Below are positions 41,006 to 51,228 of a stretch of 64,000 nt of DNA, piece by piece. The DNA is from Panagrolaimus kolymaensis. Taxonomy: Eukaryota; Nematoda; Chromadorea; Rhabditida; Panagrolaimidae. The stretch's first letter is position 1, and each line of letters begins with the position of its first letter. Location: the NCBI GenBank assembly GCA_028622995.1, contig JAJQJQ010000071.1:310001-374000 (forward strand), written 5' to 3'. Below the pieces are notes generated by a model, which saw only the letters and a list, made by a program, of their open reading frames with translations, had not been told where the DNA came from and did not search any database. Both the position numbers and the translations under genes were made by a program.

Positions 41006-41454
41006 AATAATTTATTATTTCTATGTAATTTAATCAAATAAAAATCGCAATAAAATAAAATCTATGAAAGTAAAGCTTTGATGCAATAAAAAAATATTTC
41101 AACAGCAGCAAAGAATCGAAATTGAAGGATAACAAAAAATGATGGAAATTTAATTTGTCATTCAAAGACATATAGCAAAAAATGACTGCATTTTTAGTTC
41201 AATCTAAAAATTAGTAAAAAAACAAGTTATTCTCATACAGCCTTAAAGCTTATTTATTGTTTAAAAATAACTTAAAGGAATTCCTCTTTATCCATAAAGC
41301 AAGCATGGATACATAAATACATATAGTCGCATGCCACAATAACAATAATAACTCATATTTCATTCTAAAAGTTTATTACAATTTCATTTATATATTTTGC
41401 TTTACTCTTTTTTTACTTCCTCAACTTCTCTTCTTCTTTTTTTTCTGCTACAAA
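41006..41454. promoter_or_regulatory. shared divergent promoter region
   Basis: The 449 bp between the start codons of DPH1 (-) and the SKP1-like gene (+) must contain both promoters. A pyrimidine-rich stretch just before the plus-strand start codon (about 41,400-41,450) could serve a trans-splice acceptor. No TATA box or conserved motif stands out. Confidence 0.4.
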
Positions 41455-42030
41455 ATGGCCACTGATATTTCTGTTGCTGCTGCTAATATTGTTGTTCCAT
41501 TAGAAGAAGCAACAAAAATTATTCTTCGATCCATTGCTTCTTCACCTGATTTTACTATTGAAGTTGGTCCTCGCGTAATTAATTCATGTTCCATCCTTAA
41601 AAATGTTACTCAACATACGGATAATAAAGGAACCATCGATGTTGAAATGAATCAAAAACAATTAGAAAAATTTGTTGAGCTTCATAATCATTTTGAATTT
41701 CCTGAATCTCCAAAGGATCAAGAATTTACTAAATCCATTTTTGATTCTTTCACCGATGAAGAATTTAAAGATTTTACTTTTAAAGCTGATTTCCTTGATT
41801 CTCAAAGATTTCTTGAAGCCGCAGGGGATTATGTTTTAAATAAAATTGATGAGCTTGAAGTTCCAGAAATTCAAAAATATCTCGAACTCATCGATGATTT
41901 CACACCCGATGAACGAAGAGCCATGGAAGAAAGTCCATTGGAATTTTTTTCTGGAATCAAATTCAACGATGATAAGGAAAAAGATAACAAAAGCGATGAG
42001 GATGATGAAATTTATTTTAATAATTTGTAA
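41455..42030 (+). CDS. SKP1-like protein
   Basis: A single-exon gene of 191 residues. The N-terminal half fits a diverged BTB/POZ-like fold of SKP1 (residues about 15-75). The C-terminal half is more typical: FTFKADFLDSQRFLEAAGDYV corresponds to the helix that contacts F-boxes, then VPEIQKYLELIDDFTPDERR matches the conserved end of SKP1 (ND/DDFTPEE). An acidic Lys/Asp/Glu tail extends it beyond the usual length of about 165. SKP1 proteins bridge CUL1 and F-box proteins in SCF ubiquitin ligases; nematodes have expanded sets. Divergence suggests a specialised paralogue. A polyadenylation signal AATAAA lies at 42,090-42,095. Confidence 0.8.
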   Translation: MATDISVAAANIVVPLEEATKIILRSIASSPDFTIEVGPRVINSCSILKNVTQHTDNKGTIDVEMNQKQLEKFVELHNHFEFPESPKDQEFTKSIFDSFTDEEFKDFTFKADFLDSQRFLEAAGDYVLNKIDELEVPEIQKYLELIDDFTPDERRAMEESPLEFFSGIKFNDDKEKDNKSDEDDEIYFNNL

Positions 42031-42940
42031 ATCATTTTTTTGTTGTTTTTTAAAATTTTAAAAGTTACTGTATTTATTTTTGCTGCCAAAATAAATTATG
42101 TTTAAAAAAAAGAAAATAAAACCACTAAAATTTTAATTTAAATGAAGGGAGAAAAAATGTATTTATTAGTTGGGGATTTATTTCTTTGAAATATTTCTTT
42201 AACAAAAATTATTTTTTATTATTCAATAAAGTTTAAAATGGACACGAAGAACACGCTACCTTCGAGGATAGCTTAACTTTTTTTTGAGAAGGTAAAAGTT
42301 TGCCTGTTGTGTGTACAGCCGAAGGATAAAAAATCGATTTAACATTTTCTTACGTTTAAGCTTCACCATTTTTTTTTCGCTGTTTAATTATAGTTGCACA
42401 TAATAAACTTTTTATGATACTTTTTGGTTTTTTGTTTTGAATAATTTTTTCATTACTCCATTACAATCAGCTTTTTCTTTGTTTGCTTTAACACACCATC
42501 CATTTTTTTTCTCATTAAAAGTAGATTTGTAAATGCACACATTGAAACGATGCATATGTAATTACTCCAAAAAAGTAATTGCTCTGGTAATTGATGAATC
42601 AAGAAAAGTAACTTTGTATTCAATAAACGATAAGGCAAATTTTCTCTAAAGAAGTAATCTGATTGTAATTTCGAAGATTTTATTTGTTTCCTGCTTTAAT
42701 TTGGATGCATATATTTTTTCATCAAATTTGATAATAAACTTATATTGTCTTTTCATAACTAAAAGTTGGCTGGGCTCATTCGAAAGAAATTAAAAAAGTT
42801 TTTTATAAATATATTTTTTTTCAAACAAGAACAAAGAAACCGCAGAATAAATCAAAAAACAAAATGAAAAAAAATCCCTGAGTCAAAAAATAAATACAAA
42901 TTCAAACATAAAAAAGCAAAGTTCTGTACATTTTTTAAAT
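42031..42940. other. convergent intergenic region
   Basis: It lies between two convergent 3' ends. No gene or element is supported; the minus-strand frame at 42,453-42,638 lacks context. Confidence 0.5.
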
Positions 42941-44788
42941 TTACTTTTCTTCCATGAAAGTAACGAGGTATTTTTTGGTTGGACATGTTGCGTTTATACT
43001 TTGAGCCATTGCAATGACATCTCGAATGATGGACATAATTTGAGATACATTTTCAGGCAAAGCAGAAATCATTTCAACATTGCTTGAATCAAAATATCCA
43101 TTTTCGCCACTGCCATCGCCAAATTTATATGAAACAAAATTCTTCTTATAAACTTTGATAGTTAATCCTTCAATGCCATAATTCTTTGATGTGAAAATTG
43201 CTTCATCTTCTTGAGTATCGATTATATCAATGACATCATAATCACTTTCATTAGAAATGAGGGATCGAGTATCAAATACATCATCGCTATTATCTCCATC
43301 AATTGATGCTAAAGATAAACCATTTTTGATGATATTGCATGAATTTTGTTGTTCAAAAGCTTCATTAAGCTTTTCCATGGAATCAGAGAGAGTTGCAGTA
43401 ACATCTTCTTCTTCGTCATCAAATTTATCAAAAACTTTGATTTCATCTGAATCATCTTCAATGGCTGTTTCAGTTTCAAAATCATCAACATCATCGTCAT
43501 CGCAAATAGCAGTTGAGATTTCATCGGAATCGCCTTCGATAGCTGTTTGGGTATCAAAATCATCATTAGCCATAACTGTTTGAGTTTCATCAATATCTTC
43601 GCCAATGATATCGGCATGAGTTTCAACTACTTCATCGTCATTTTTGATAGCGGTTTGAGTTTCATCGTCGTCAGCTATATCTTGTGCGATTGCTTGAATA
43701 TCTTCATCGCCAATAGCTGATTCAAGTTCATCCGAATCGTCACCGCCCAAATCACTTTGGGTTTCATCCGTATCTAAGGCTGATTCGATTTCATCATCGC
43801 TAATAGCTGTTTTTACTTCCACTGAATTATCTTCAATGGCAGTTTGGGTTTCATCGTCGTCATCGCTGCTAATAGCACTTTCATTTTCATCTGAGTCATC
43901 TTGTGTTGATTCAGTATCGCTTTCATAATCATCGACGACGTTGCCGATAACAGTTTTAGTAACTTCTTCGTTATAGTCATCCGATTCTTCTTCACTTCCA
44001 TCATCGCCACTAAGAGGAGTTGCTGAAGCTGTAGAAAGATTATACATATTTTCAATTAATTCTTCAACTGCATCAAATTCAGGAGTTTTGAATCCAAAAA
44101 TACGTTCAACAAAAAGCTTTTCATTGGGTTTTTCAAGGGCTTCAATCGCTTCAGAAAGATTGGAATATGAAAGGAAATGATTTTGAGTAAAACAATAAAA
44201 TGCAGTTGCACCAATATCTACAAAAGCTGGGAAGGTTGTTGAAGCATAATTTTTATATGGTAAATCAAAAGCTCGAGGACCATATTTGCAAAGAAATGGA
44301 CGGCGAATTTTGAGGGATTCAATTTCGATGGTTTCTTGATTATTGAGGTTAACAATAATATGATCAAGATTGAGGGAAGATAAATCTTTGTCATCAGCAA
44401 CAAGCACACGATAAAGATCCAAAAGGTTGAAAAGAATTTGTTGAATTGCTTCGGGATATCCAAGTTTAGTAAAAGATAAAGTAACAAAACGGGGAAGGGA
44501 AATGCCACGAGCATTTTCACTGCATGAAATAATAATATTATTTTCTGCATCAATAAGGACTTCCTTGAGATTGCATAAATTTGGATGATGGATAGCATTT
44601 TCAATAGCTTTTTCTATTCCATCCTTTAACATTTCAATATTAGCTTTTTGTCGTTGAAGTCGAACCACAACGGATGAATAATTGCTTTTATCAATACATT
44701 CATAACATGCATCGTTTTCTTTAACCCATATATGCCGATGTGAAACAAAACGTGAATCAAATAATGGGGATTTTGTAAGACGCATCAT
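42941..44788 (-). CDS. pseudokinase-like protein with acidic TQT-repeat tail
   Basis: One coding exon of 615 residues from a double Met; an acceptor ttttgcag ending at 44,828 marks the 5' UTR start (probable trans-splice). The open frame extends upstream of this, but only as Phe-rich intron-like sequence. Residues about 20-250 look like a degenerate protein kinase fold: VVVRLQRQ in the beta-3 position with Arg instead of Lys, HHPNLCNLKEVL, SSLNLDHIIVNLNN where an HRD catalytic loop would be, no DFG, and PAFVDIGATAFYCFT like the alpha-F region. Residues about 260-470 are an Asp/Glu-rich repeat with period about 12 (DETQTAIEDDS type), with TQT at 314, 377, 403 and 413 and variants TQS and TET. 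Residues about 535-615 look folded. Not a catalytic kinase if the reading is right; a scaffold is likely. Confidence 0.8.
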   Translation of the reverse strand: MMRLTKSPLFDSRFVSHRHIWVKENDACYECIDKSNYSSVVVRLQRQKANIEMLKDGIEKAIENAIHHPNLCNLKEVLIDAENNIIISCSENARGISLPRFVTLSFTKLGYPEAIQQILFNLLDLYRVLVADDKDLSSLNLDHIIVNLNNQETIEIESLKIRRPFLCKYGPRAFDLPYKNYASTTFPAFVDIGATAFYCFTQNHFLSYSNLSEAIEALEKPNEKLFVERIFGFKTPEFDAVEELIENMYNLSTASATPLSGDDGSEEESDDYNEEVTKTVIGNVVDDYESDTESTQDDSDENESAISSDDDDETQTAIEDNSVEVKTAISDDEIESALDTDETQSDLGGDDSDELESAIGDEDIQAIAQDIADDDETQTAIKNDDEVVETHADIIGEDIDETQTVMANDDFDTQTAIEGDSDEISTAICDDDDVDDFETETAIEDDSDEIKVFDKFDDEEEDVTATLSDSMEKLNEAFEQQNSCNIIKNGLSLASIDGDNSDDVFDTRSLISNESDYDVIDIIDTQEDEAIFTSKNYGIEGLTIKVYKKNFVSYKFGDGSGENGYFDSSNVEMISALPENVSQIMSIIRDVIAMAQSINATCPTKKYLVTFMEEK

Positions 44789-45059
44789 AGTTGTTGGTTG
44801 TTGCAAAAGAAAGAAGAAGATGTAATTCTGCAAAAAAAAGAAGTTATTAGTAATAAAATATTTTTGTTTGAAAAAAATAATACAAATTTCAAAGCAATAA
44901 AAGCAGGAGGACAACAAATTGATGGCTCACTTGCAAAAAAGAAAGAAGAAAAGACTAACTGATAGATAAATGACGAGAAAAATATGGGAATGAAAGGAAA
45001 AAAATGAGTGGTCAGTCGGTCAGTCAGCCGTCGGTCGTCACTAAAAATATTTTTTTTGT
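44789..45059 (-). promoter_or_regulatory. 5' UTR and upstream region of the pseudokinase-like gene
   Basis: A 38-nt 5' UTR (44,827-44,789) follows a strong acceptor (T8 GCAG). Further upstream, repeated GTCAGTCGGTCAGTCAG-type sequence at about 45,009-45,035 is a short CAGT-type repeat. No promoter motif is recognised. Confidence 0.4.
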
Positions 45060-45567
45060 TTAGTCAATGCGGCCAAAATGAATGAATGTGTCTTTGGAGA
45101 GCAGAGCTGTCGATTTTTCGATTTTCGATCCGATTTCGATTCGATTTTCGATTCGATTTTTCGATTTTCGGTGCACCGAAATGAATCGAAAATCGAAGCT
45201 TCGATTTTCGGTCCACCGAATCGAAAATCGATTCGAAGAAATTTCGATTCGGTGCACCGAAAATCGATTCGACGAATTTTCGATTCGATTCGGTGCACCG
45301 AAAATCGAATCGAAGAAATTTCGGTGCACCGACAGCTCTGTTGGAGAGAGACCACAAAAATATTGCGAAGGCTAGCTTTGCCTCTTTTTTCATAGTTAGA
45401 TATACTTGCAACGCCCTCCTTTTTTCATTTTCTTCCTTTGCTTTGTTTTTGCGAATTTTGCTAACTTTGCCTTTGGTTATTTTTTCTTTTTCGATGCCTT
45501 TAAAAATGTTTTTTTGGATTTTGTAATTGTTTTTGTGCATCCAATAATGGACTTTTAGAGATGCCAT
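45060..45567 (-). CDS. possible small basic protein, frame interrupted by a MITE
   Basis: Behind an acceptor (gttttag, exon start 45,572) an ATG (45,567) opens a coding-like, Lys-rich frame (MASLKVHYWMHKNNYKIQKN...). A hAT-type MITE with an 8-bp duplication (45,102-45,340) sits in it. With the MITE present, the frame runs through the repeat and stops at about 45,064. Without the MITE and one duplication, it would run on for about a dozen codons to a TAA at 45,060-45,062. A donor-like GTATAT about 55 codons in offers another reading: a first exon spliced to the pseudokinase-like gene, whose frame at 44,827 is open in the same phase. No family is recognised. Confidence 0.35.
45102..45340. mobile_element. 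hAT-type MITE with iterated GGTGCACC palindromes
   Basis: The termini CAGAGCTGTCG and CGACAGCTCTG are 11-bp perfect inverted repeats. Both flanks carry the 8-bp duplication TTGGAGAG (45,094-45,101 and 45,341-45,348). An 8-bp duplication and a CAGNG terminus are the hallmarks of hAT elements. The 239-bp interior is built of TTCGATTTTCG words and several copies of the palindrome GGTGCACC flanked by GAAAATCGA. There is no transposase. The intact duplication suggests a fairly recent insertion. Confidence 0.85.
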
Positions 45568-45739
45568 ACCAACTAAAACTTGCATAAATACAATAAAAAA
45601 TCAATAACGAAATCATTCAATTTTTCTAAGTATTCAATAGCCTTTTTTACAGTACACTTTTTGTTATATGCAAAATAATTTAAACCAAAATTTATTAAAA
45701 CAAATTTTTAGAAAAAATAAATTAAAAAACGAATTAAAT

Positions 45740-48197
45740 TTAAAATGATTGTATGGTGGTTGTAAGACTAAAGGAATTTCGTTGAATTGCTGAAACAGGT
45801 TTGGGTTTACAAAAGATTTTTCTTGGATAAAATGAAATAACATTAAACCATCGAATTAGAACCTTTCGATATGGAGTAATTACGATGAGTACTGTCAAAG
45901 CATTGGCGCATGAATGAATAGCCAAAATTTGCATGGCGTAAAATGAAAAATCTATAATAAAAAAAGTCACATAAGTATTTTTAATTTTTTTGGTTGACAA
46001 AAAAAAATAATTTTGCTTTTTTGAAGTTTTTTTAAATGTAAAATCATACCTCTCATATTTTTTAATTTTAAAAGTATTGCACCAATGATAACCAATATTG
46101 GCGCCACTAATAAAACAGCGGGAACAATTATTTGTAAAACTAAAGCTAAAACAAGTTGACGCCGAGCTCTTAGCGTTTGAGCTGAAAGAGATCGTTTGAG
46201 TTCATGAAGCTTCTTTTGAATTTTATAAAATGTTGCCCATGCAATAAAAACAATTAAAATAATTTGAATAAAAACAATTCCAAAATATAATTCACTCCAA
46301 AAATTCATTAAAAAAGTATTGCAAGGCGCAGAAATAAAAATATTATATGCATTTGGAATTTTTTCTTTTACATATTTTAATGCATTTTCTCGATCGAGGG
46401 TTTTTATTAAAGAAATAATTGAAGGCAATGGATATAAAAACATTAAAAAGAGAAGGATGAAAACGCCTTTAAATGAATGAAAAAATTCTCCTTCACCAAT
46501 TAGGGAGAAATATTGATAAAGGAGACCATAAATAATTGAAAGTCCAGCAAAACTTAAATTAAAGTGAAGGATAATCTAAAAATAAAATTAAAATGAGAAT
46601 GGTTAAAAGTGGAATGAATTTTTCTAGAGTTTGATTTTTTTACTATTTTTTAAGGTTAATTAATGATGAGAACAAAATATACAGTAATTTATATAGTTTT
46701 TGGATCAAAAGTTTTAACTTTCTCTTCTTTTTTTTGACAAAAAACAAAATTTTCTTTTCATTTTATTTTTTGTTATTTTTTATTTAAAAAAAATTAAAAT
46801 ACTGTAATTTGTAAAAAAAAAGAAGAAAATATTGCTATTTTTTGCTGAATTTATTTTTTGTCTTTAAAAAATTGGTAATTGTTTCAACTAAAAAATCCCA
46901 TTCTTTAAAAATAGAGTGTTGGTAGGCAGGTGTGATATGGGACATTTTAAGAACTAACAATTTTAACATTTAAAATTTTTACATTAATGGTTGTTGTATT
47001 ATTAAAGAATTTAAATAAAAGGAGATAAAAACAGAATAAATATTTGATGGGGTACAGAAGTGCTAATTCTTAGCCCACGCTATGTCATGCCACTATTTAA
47101 AAAAATAATAAAAATAACACCTGGGTATTTATTTGATTTTTGCTTTTTACTATTCTTGTTTCTAATTTTGTTATTACTTTGAACAATACAATTATAATTT
47201 ATAAAACAACTAAAGGAAGGAGGTTTTTTTTAAAAATAAACTGTATTAAGAGACAGATGTTTGAAAGTTTAAAGGTCAGAGTTGTTTTTAACTGTAACTT
47301 TTTTTTCATTAAAAAAAACTTAAGAATGGTGCAATGAAGTGTCACAGAATGATTGGTACCAGTGTTGTCATATTTTTAATTCATCGCCGCCGCCGGCGGC
47401 GTTAATTGTAGTACAAACTTTACCAAAGGGAGGACCCTTTGGATTTTATAAATTTTTTGGAAAAAAATTAGAACGTTATTGCTTAGTCCTCATATCTCTT
47501 TGGAATGCTCAAATATCGACAAATAAATATACCAAACAAGAAATCATGTTGAATTTAGAAATTTCTGAAAAAAAGATTGCCTTGGTTATCCCTTTGGTTA
47601 TTTATAAAACTTAATTTTTTGTATCGCCGTCGGCGGCGGCGTGACAACACTGATTGGTACAGAAAAAGTCAGAAAACCAAAAATTACTCCAAATGTATTT
47701 TTAAATATATGTGAGGCAAACATTAAATTATTTAATCCCATCATTTAAAAAAAAAGTAATTATTAAACGATTAGTTTTAAGCCCTTTTTAATAAAAATTA
47801 AAAAACGTCAACTGGACTCTTGAGTTTTTTATTAAACATTTTCCTTTAAAAAAGCTCAAATGAAACATAATCAACAACTTACATATGGCACAACCCTTCC
47901 AACAATCCAATCCAAATTTCTTGTAGCTATCCCAGTGGAACACATAATAGCTGTAGGCAAAATAAGATATGGACCAAAAATGAAAGTAATATTAAAATCT
48001 TGTAAAAATGTTAAAATAATTGTAGATAAAATATAATATTTATATATTCCCATTGCTTTTGTTGAATGTTTTAAAATTATATAACATGCAATTCCATTTA
48101 AAATAATATCCACTGCTGTGATATAATGCAAATGATTACCATATTCTCTGAGATCTTTAAGAGTATAAATTTTTGAATCATTCAAACCTTCATCCAT
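45740..48197 (-). CDS. serpentine chemoreceptor, Srh/Sri type (Str superfamily)
   Basis: Three exons on the minus strand: 48197-47883, 46575-46050 and 45951-45740. Phases match and give 350 residues, the usual length. Exon 1 encodes TM1-2 with the IYKYYIL and GPYLILPT features of Srh/Sri receptors. Exon 2 covers TM3-6, with ELKRSLSAQTLRARRQLVLA then LVLQIIVPAVLLVAP, the S-x-Q-T...Q-L-x-x-A-L...Q-x-x-x-P pattern of the superfamily. Exon 3 encodes TM7 with HSCANALTVLIVITPYRK. Acceptors are TTTTTAG and TTATAG. The 1.3-kb first intron contains a hAT-type MITE. It would be a G-protein-coupled chemoreceptor in sensory neurons. Srh versus Sri cannot be settled by eye. Confidence 0.88.
47360..47652. 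mobile_element. hAT-type MITE with CGG-rich palindromic arms, in receptor intron
   Basis: The termini CAGTGTTGTCA and TGACAACACTG are perfect 11-bp inverted repeats. The flanks carry the 8-bp duplication ATTGGTAC (47,352-47,359 and 47,653-47,660). Just inside each end lies a GC-only palindromic block (CGCCGCCGCCGGCGGCG on the left; CGCCGTCGGCGGCGGCG on the right), extreme for this AT-rich genome. The interior has no transposase. It sits in intron 1 of the Srh/Sri-type receptor gene, so it would be transcribed and spliced out. Confidence 0.88.
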
Positions 48198-49565
48198 CGT
48201 TTTTTTTTGTTGGAGAAAATATTGAAAATGGCTAATAAAAAATATTCGAGGTTACCGTAATATTTCAAATTTGGCTCTAAAAATGCTTGAAAAAAATTTA
48301 GAAAATAATATATAAATAAATTCAGCTGCAAAACAATCAACTTTCGACTCAAAAAAAAAGAAAAAATAAGGAAAAAAATATTTTTAAAACGATTGAAGCA
48401 TAAAAATATTAAAATTAATTGGCTCTTATTTTTCCGGCCGTTGTTGTTCTTTGGTAAAACACACCCAATTATTTTTTTTTCTTTTTATATAAAAGTTGTT
48501 GAATGGCAGTAGTAAGTAATGCCACCTTTTTTCTTTTTCTTTCGCTATAATTACCCCATTTATTCGACAGGTGAAAAAACAAAAGAAAGAAAGGGTATTT
48601 GTAGCTATTAATTTTTATTTAAAGGAGGCAGGCTTATAAAAACAAAATAATTATTTTTTAATTTTATTTTTGTGCCACTTTTTTTTAATGATATTGCTTT
48701 TGAAAATTCTGTGTTATGGCAATACATACATGCCAAAATTTAAGTTTTTACATGAAAACACAAAAGGTCACTGTACCATACCAATTTTTAATAATCGATT
48801 GGGGTTTCGAACTTTGTTTCGTAAAACCACAGAGACAAAAAAAAAAGAACTGTAATTTTTAATTCCATTGAAAAGCAAAACTATGTGAGTTTTAGTTTTT
48901 GTTTAAATCAACAAAAAAAAATTTAAAGTTATCAAGAAAACTTATAAATAAATTAATAATAACAAAACCGAATTGTAATTCACTTTGAAAAATAAGTCAC
49001 ATGATTGTAATAGGCATTTCAATAATGAATGAAGAGCTTAATTAATAGCATTTTGTTTTGCGTTCTTTGAAGCTAAACAGGAATAGTTGGAAAACGAAAA
49101 AATGAGCTCATTTTTTCAATGAAAATTAAAGAGGACGAAAGATTTACAAAATTATAATGGTTCCGAAAATATCAAACATCGAATGTTGTATCATACATAA
49201 ATTATTCTTCCAATCAACGGCAATAAAGAAATATGCAAAATAAAAAGAAGCTAAAAGTGAGATGCTTCATCGAACTTGAAAATTTGCTATCACCTAATAA
49301 ACTTGTTATCGGTATGTAATCGTTCCTTAAAAATTTATTTCCTGTTTTGTAAACAAAAAATTTGCATCCCAAAATTTTGATTTACACATTTATTTGTAAT
49401 TCTTACTTTGGAAAATGATACTGGCCATCCTAATACAAATAGACCCTTGTCCTTTTTTTTAAAGGATCTGATAAAAATAATTTATTGCTTTATTATTGAA
49501 TTGTTAGTTGTAGCTAAAGTTTCAAAAAAAGTTTTTTGCTTCAAAGTTATTGTAACCGAAAAAAG
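48198..49565. other. intergenic, no feature seen
   Basis: AT-rich region between the receptor gene and the duplicated block. Plus-strand frames at 48,670 and 49,408 have no splice or domain support. Confidence 0.45.
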
Positions 49566-49682
49566 GTGCGCCAACAGTACGCTGCAACCTGCAGTTGTCT
49601 TACCTAAAAAAAATAAAGCTTCACTTTTTCTTTTTTTGTTACTTTCGAGTTTCGTTTTTTTTCTTCTTTTATTTCCTTTTTA
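49566..49682 (+). repeat. upstream duplication segment, copy 1
   Basis: It shares with 54,356-54,478 the string CCTAAAAAAAATAAAGCTTC followed by a pyrimidine tract and TTTCGAGT(T/A)TCG. This is the 5' flank of the tandem gene duplication. In copy 1 it lies about 1.5 kb from the start codon because other DNA is inserted; in copy 2 it lies about 150 bp away. Confidence 0.7.
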
Positions 49683-49726
49683 CAAGAACATTGGGGCCTT
49701 ACCTTCGGTAAGTCCCTCAAACTAAA
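49683..49726 (+). repeat. 44-bp inverted repeat, left copy
   Basis: Perfect inverted match to 61,602-61,645. It contains the hairpin CTTACCTTCGGTAAG (49,698-49,712). Weaker similarity continues inward for about 60 bp (aaccgtta...tttac). Confidence 0.85.
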
Positions 49727-50440
49727 CATACAAACAAACAATCTTCGAAACCGTTACATTTTTACAATCAAAACGTGGACATTTTACACATTAAGGTATT
49801 TTTTGAGAACCCTAGAGAGTAGACCTGCTTTTAGGAATTCTAAAAAATTATGAAAGGGGAGATTATGTGCTTTTTTAGAGGGTGCAAAATTGGAAAAAAA
49901 TAGAGTGCCCAAACACCCATGCGTGTCTACAACAATACAATTAAAATAAACAACATTGTCCATGGCCTTACAGGCTTACATTCCATTTTTCATGGTAAAT
50001 TTTGGAGCCCTGCCTACGGCAGACCTCCTAAATTTTACAAAAAAATCTTCTCCAATAATCAACGGTTTCCTGGGCCATGCATTTCCATATCTCTCATATT
50101 CGGCTACATCTTAACCACTTCGAGGTCCATTCCATAGGTCTAATTACACATGGGCCCTTCAGGCCCCAAAACACATTTCAACCCAAAAACAACCAAATAT
50201 CGAACCAAACATAATCAAACAATCACCCGAAAATCATTAAATATCAACCCGAAAACCATCTTACATCTCACCAAAAACAACTAAACATTCACCCAAACAC
50301 AACTAAATATCCACCCAAATATTATAAAAAAAATGTGCCGAACGCTTACATGTTTACAACAATGCAATTACAATAAACAACAGGGCCCTTCGGCCAACAT
50401 TCCATTTTCATGGTTAATTTTGGAGCTCTGCCTTCGGCAG
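49698..50440 (+). repeat. cluster of short compensatory hairpins in ~420-bp duplicated units
   Basis: Short stems around a 3-5-nt loop recur: CTTACC-TTC-GGTAAG (49,698), GCCT-TAC-AGGC (49,965), CTGCC-TAC-GGCAG (50,010), GGGCC-CTTCA-GGCCC (50,152), GGCC-CTTC-GGCC (50,384) and CTGCC-TTC-GGCAG (50,428). Stem sequences differ but remain paired. Two diverged copies of a unit of about 420 bp begin near 49,919 and 50,340 and share the order acaacaat..., the CTGCC hairpin inside tttggag..., and gggcca.gc. Family unknown. Confidence 0.65.
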
Positions 50441-50915
50441 ACCTTCAAAATTTACGATATAAATCGTCTCCAATTAACGACGGTTTCTCTGGGCCACGCT
50501 TTTCATATATCTCATAGTCGGATATATCTTGACATCTTCGGGGTTCATTCCATAAGCCAAATTATACTTGGACTCTTCGGAACCAAATCCGTTTTGACCC
50601 AAAAACCACCAAATATCCACCCAAAAATTAGCTAAAGATCCACCCAAAAACATTTAAATATCGATTAATACATTACAACACAAACAACTAAACATTCACC
50701 CAAAAGCCACCAAATATCTAACCAAACCCAATCAAACATCTCACCAAAAACAACTAAATGTCCACTCAAAAACCATTTTACATCTCACCAAACACAACTA
50801 AACATTCGCCCAAACACAACTAAATGTGCACCCAAAAGCCACCCAAAAGTCATCCAAAAGTCACCAAATATCCACCCAAAAACAACTAAATATCCACCTA
50901 AAAATTTCAATGCAG
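50166..50915 (+). repeat. degenerate ~25-bp minisatellite (ACCCAAAAACAACTAAATATCC-like)
   Basis: Many drifting copies of a unit such as cacccaaaaacaactaaata, interrupted by the second hairpin-bearing unit at about 50,340-50,600. The strand is strongly C/A-biased. It is non-coding by appearance. Confidence 0.6.
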
Positions 50916-51228
50916 ACAATCAGAGAAAAAACAAATTTTTCACTTCCAAAAATGCTTTCAAAAAAAGCAAAGAGAAACTTTCGTGTCGAGAAAATTTTCA
51001 CGAAATGCAAATTTAAATTGACCAAAACATAGGGATCCTTGACTCTCCGAAGCGTAAGACCAACATATTCGGAATCAGCGTAAAAAACTGATCTAGGCTA
51101 TCGGGACAAAACAAAACAAAAGCAGAACCGACATACAGACAAACATACAGACAGAAACGACACTCCAAATTAAAAAGGAGGACTAAATTCCCTAATTTTG
51201 CTTCTTTTTTTAGGCATACTCGTCTATT

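Noticed and set aside
43257..43583. 108-codon plus-strand frame, Ser/Val-rich
   Set aside because: It is antisense to the acidic repeat of the pseudokinase-like gene; GAT/GAA codons read as ATC/TTC on the other strand keep it open.
44789..44917. N-terminal extension of the pseudokinase-like frame (about 43 codons)
   Set aside because: It is Phe/Leu-rich and crosses a strong ttttttttgcag acceptor, so most of it should be outron or intron.
49408..49725. 105-codon plus-strand frame upstream of the duplicated genes
   Set aside because: It runs through the duplicated upstream segment and into the 44-bp inverted repeat; composition is that of a pyrimidine tract.
50166..50915. CRISPR-like array
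   Set aside because: The units drift in sequence and length with no unique spacers, and the genome is eukaryotic.
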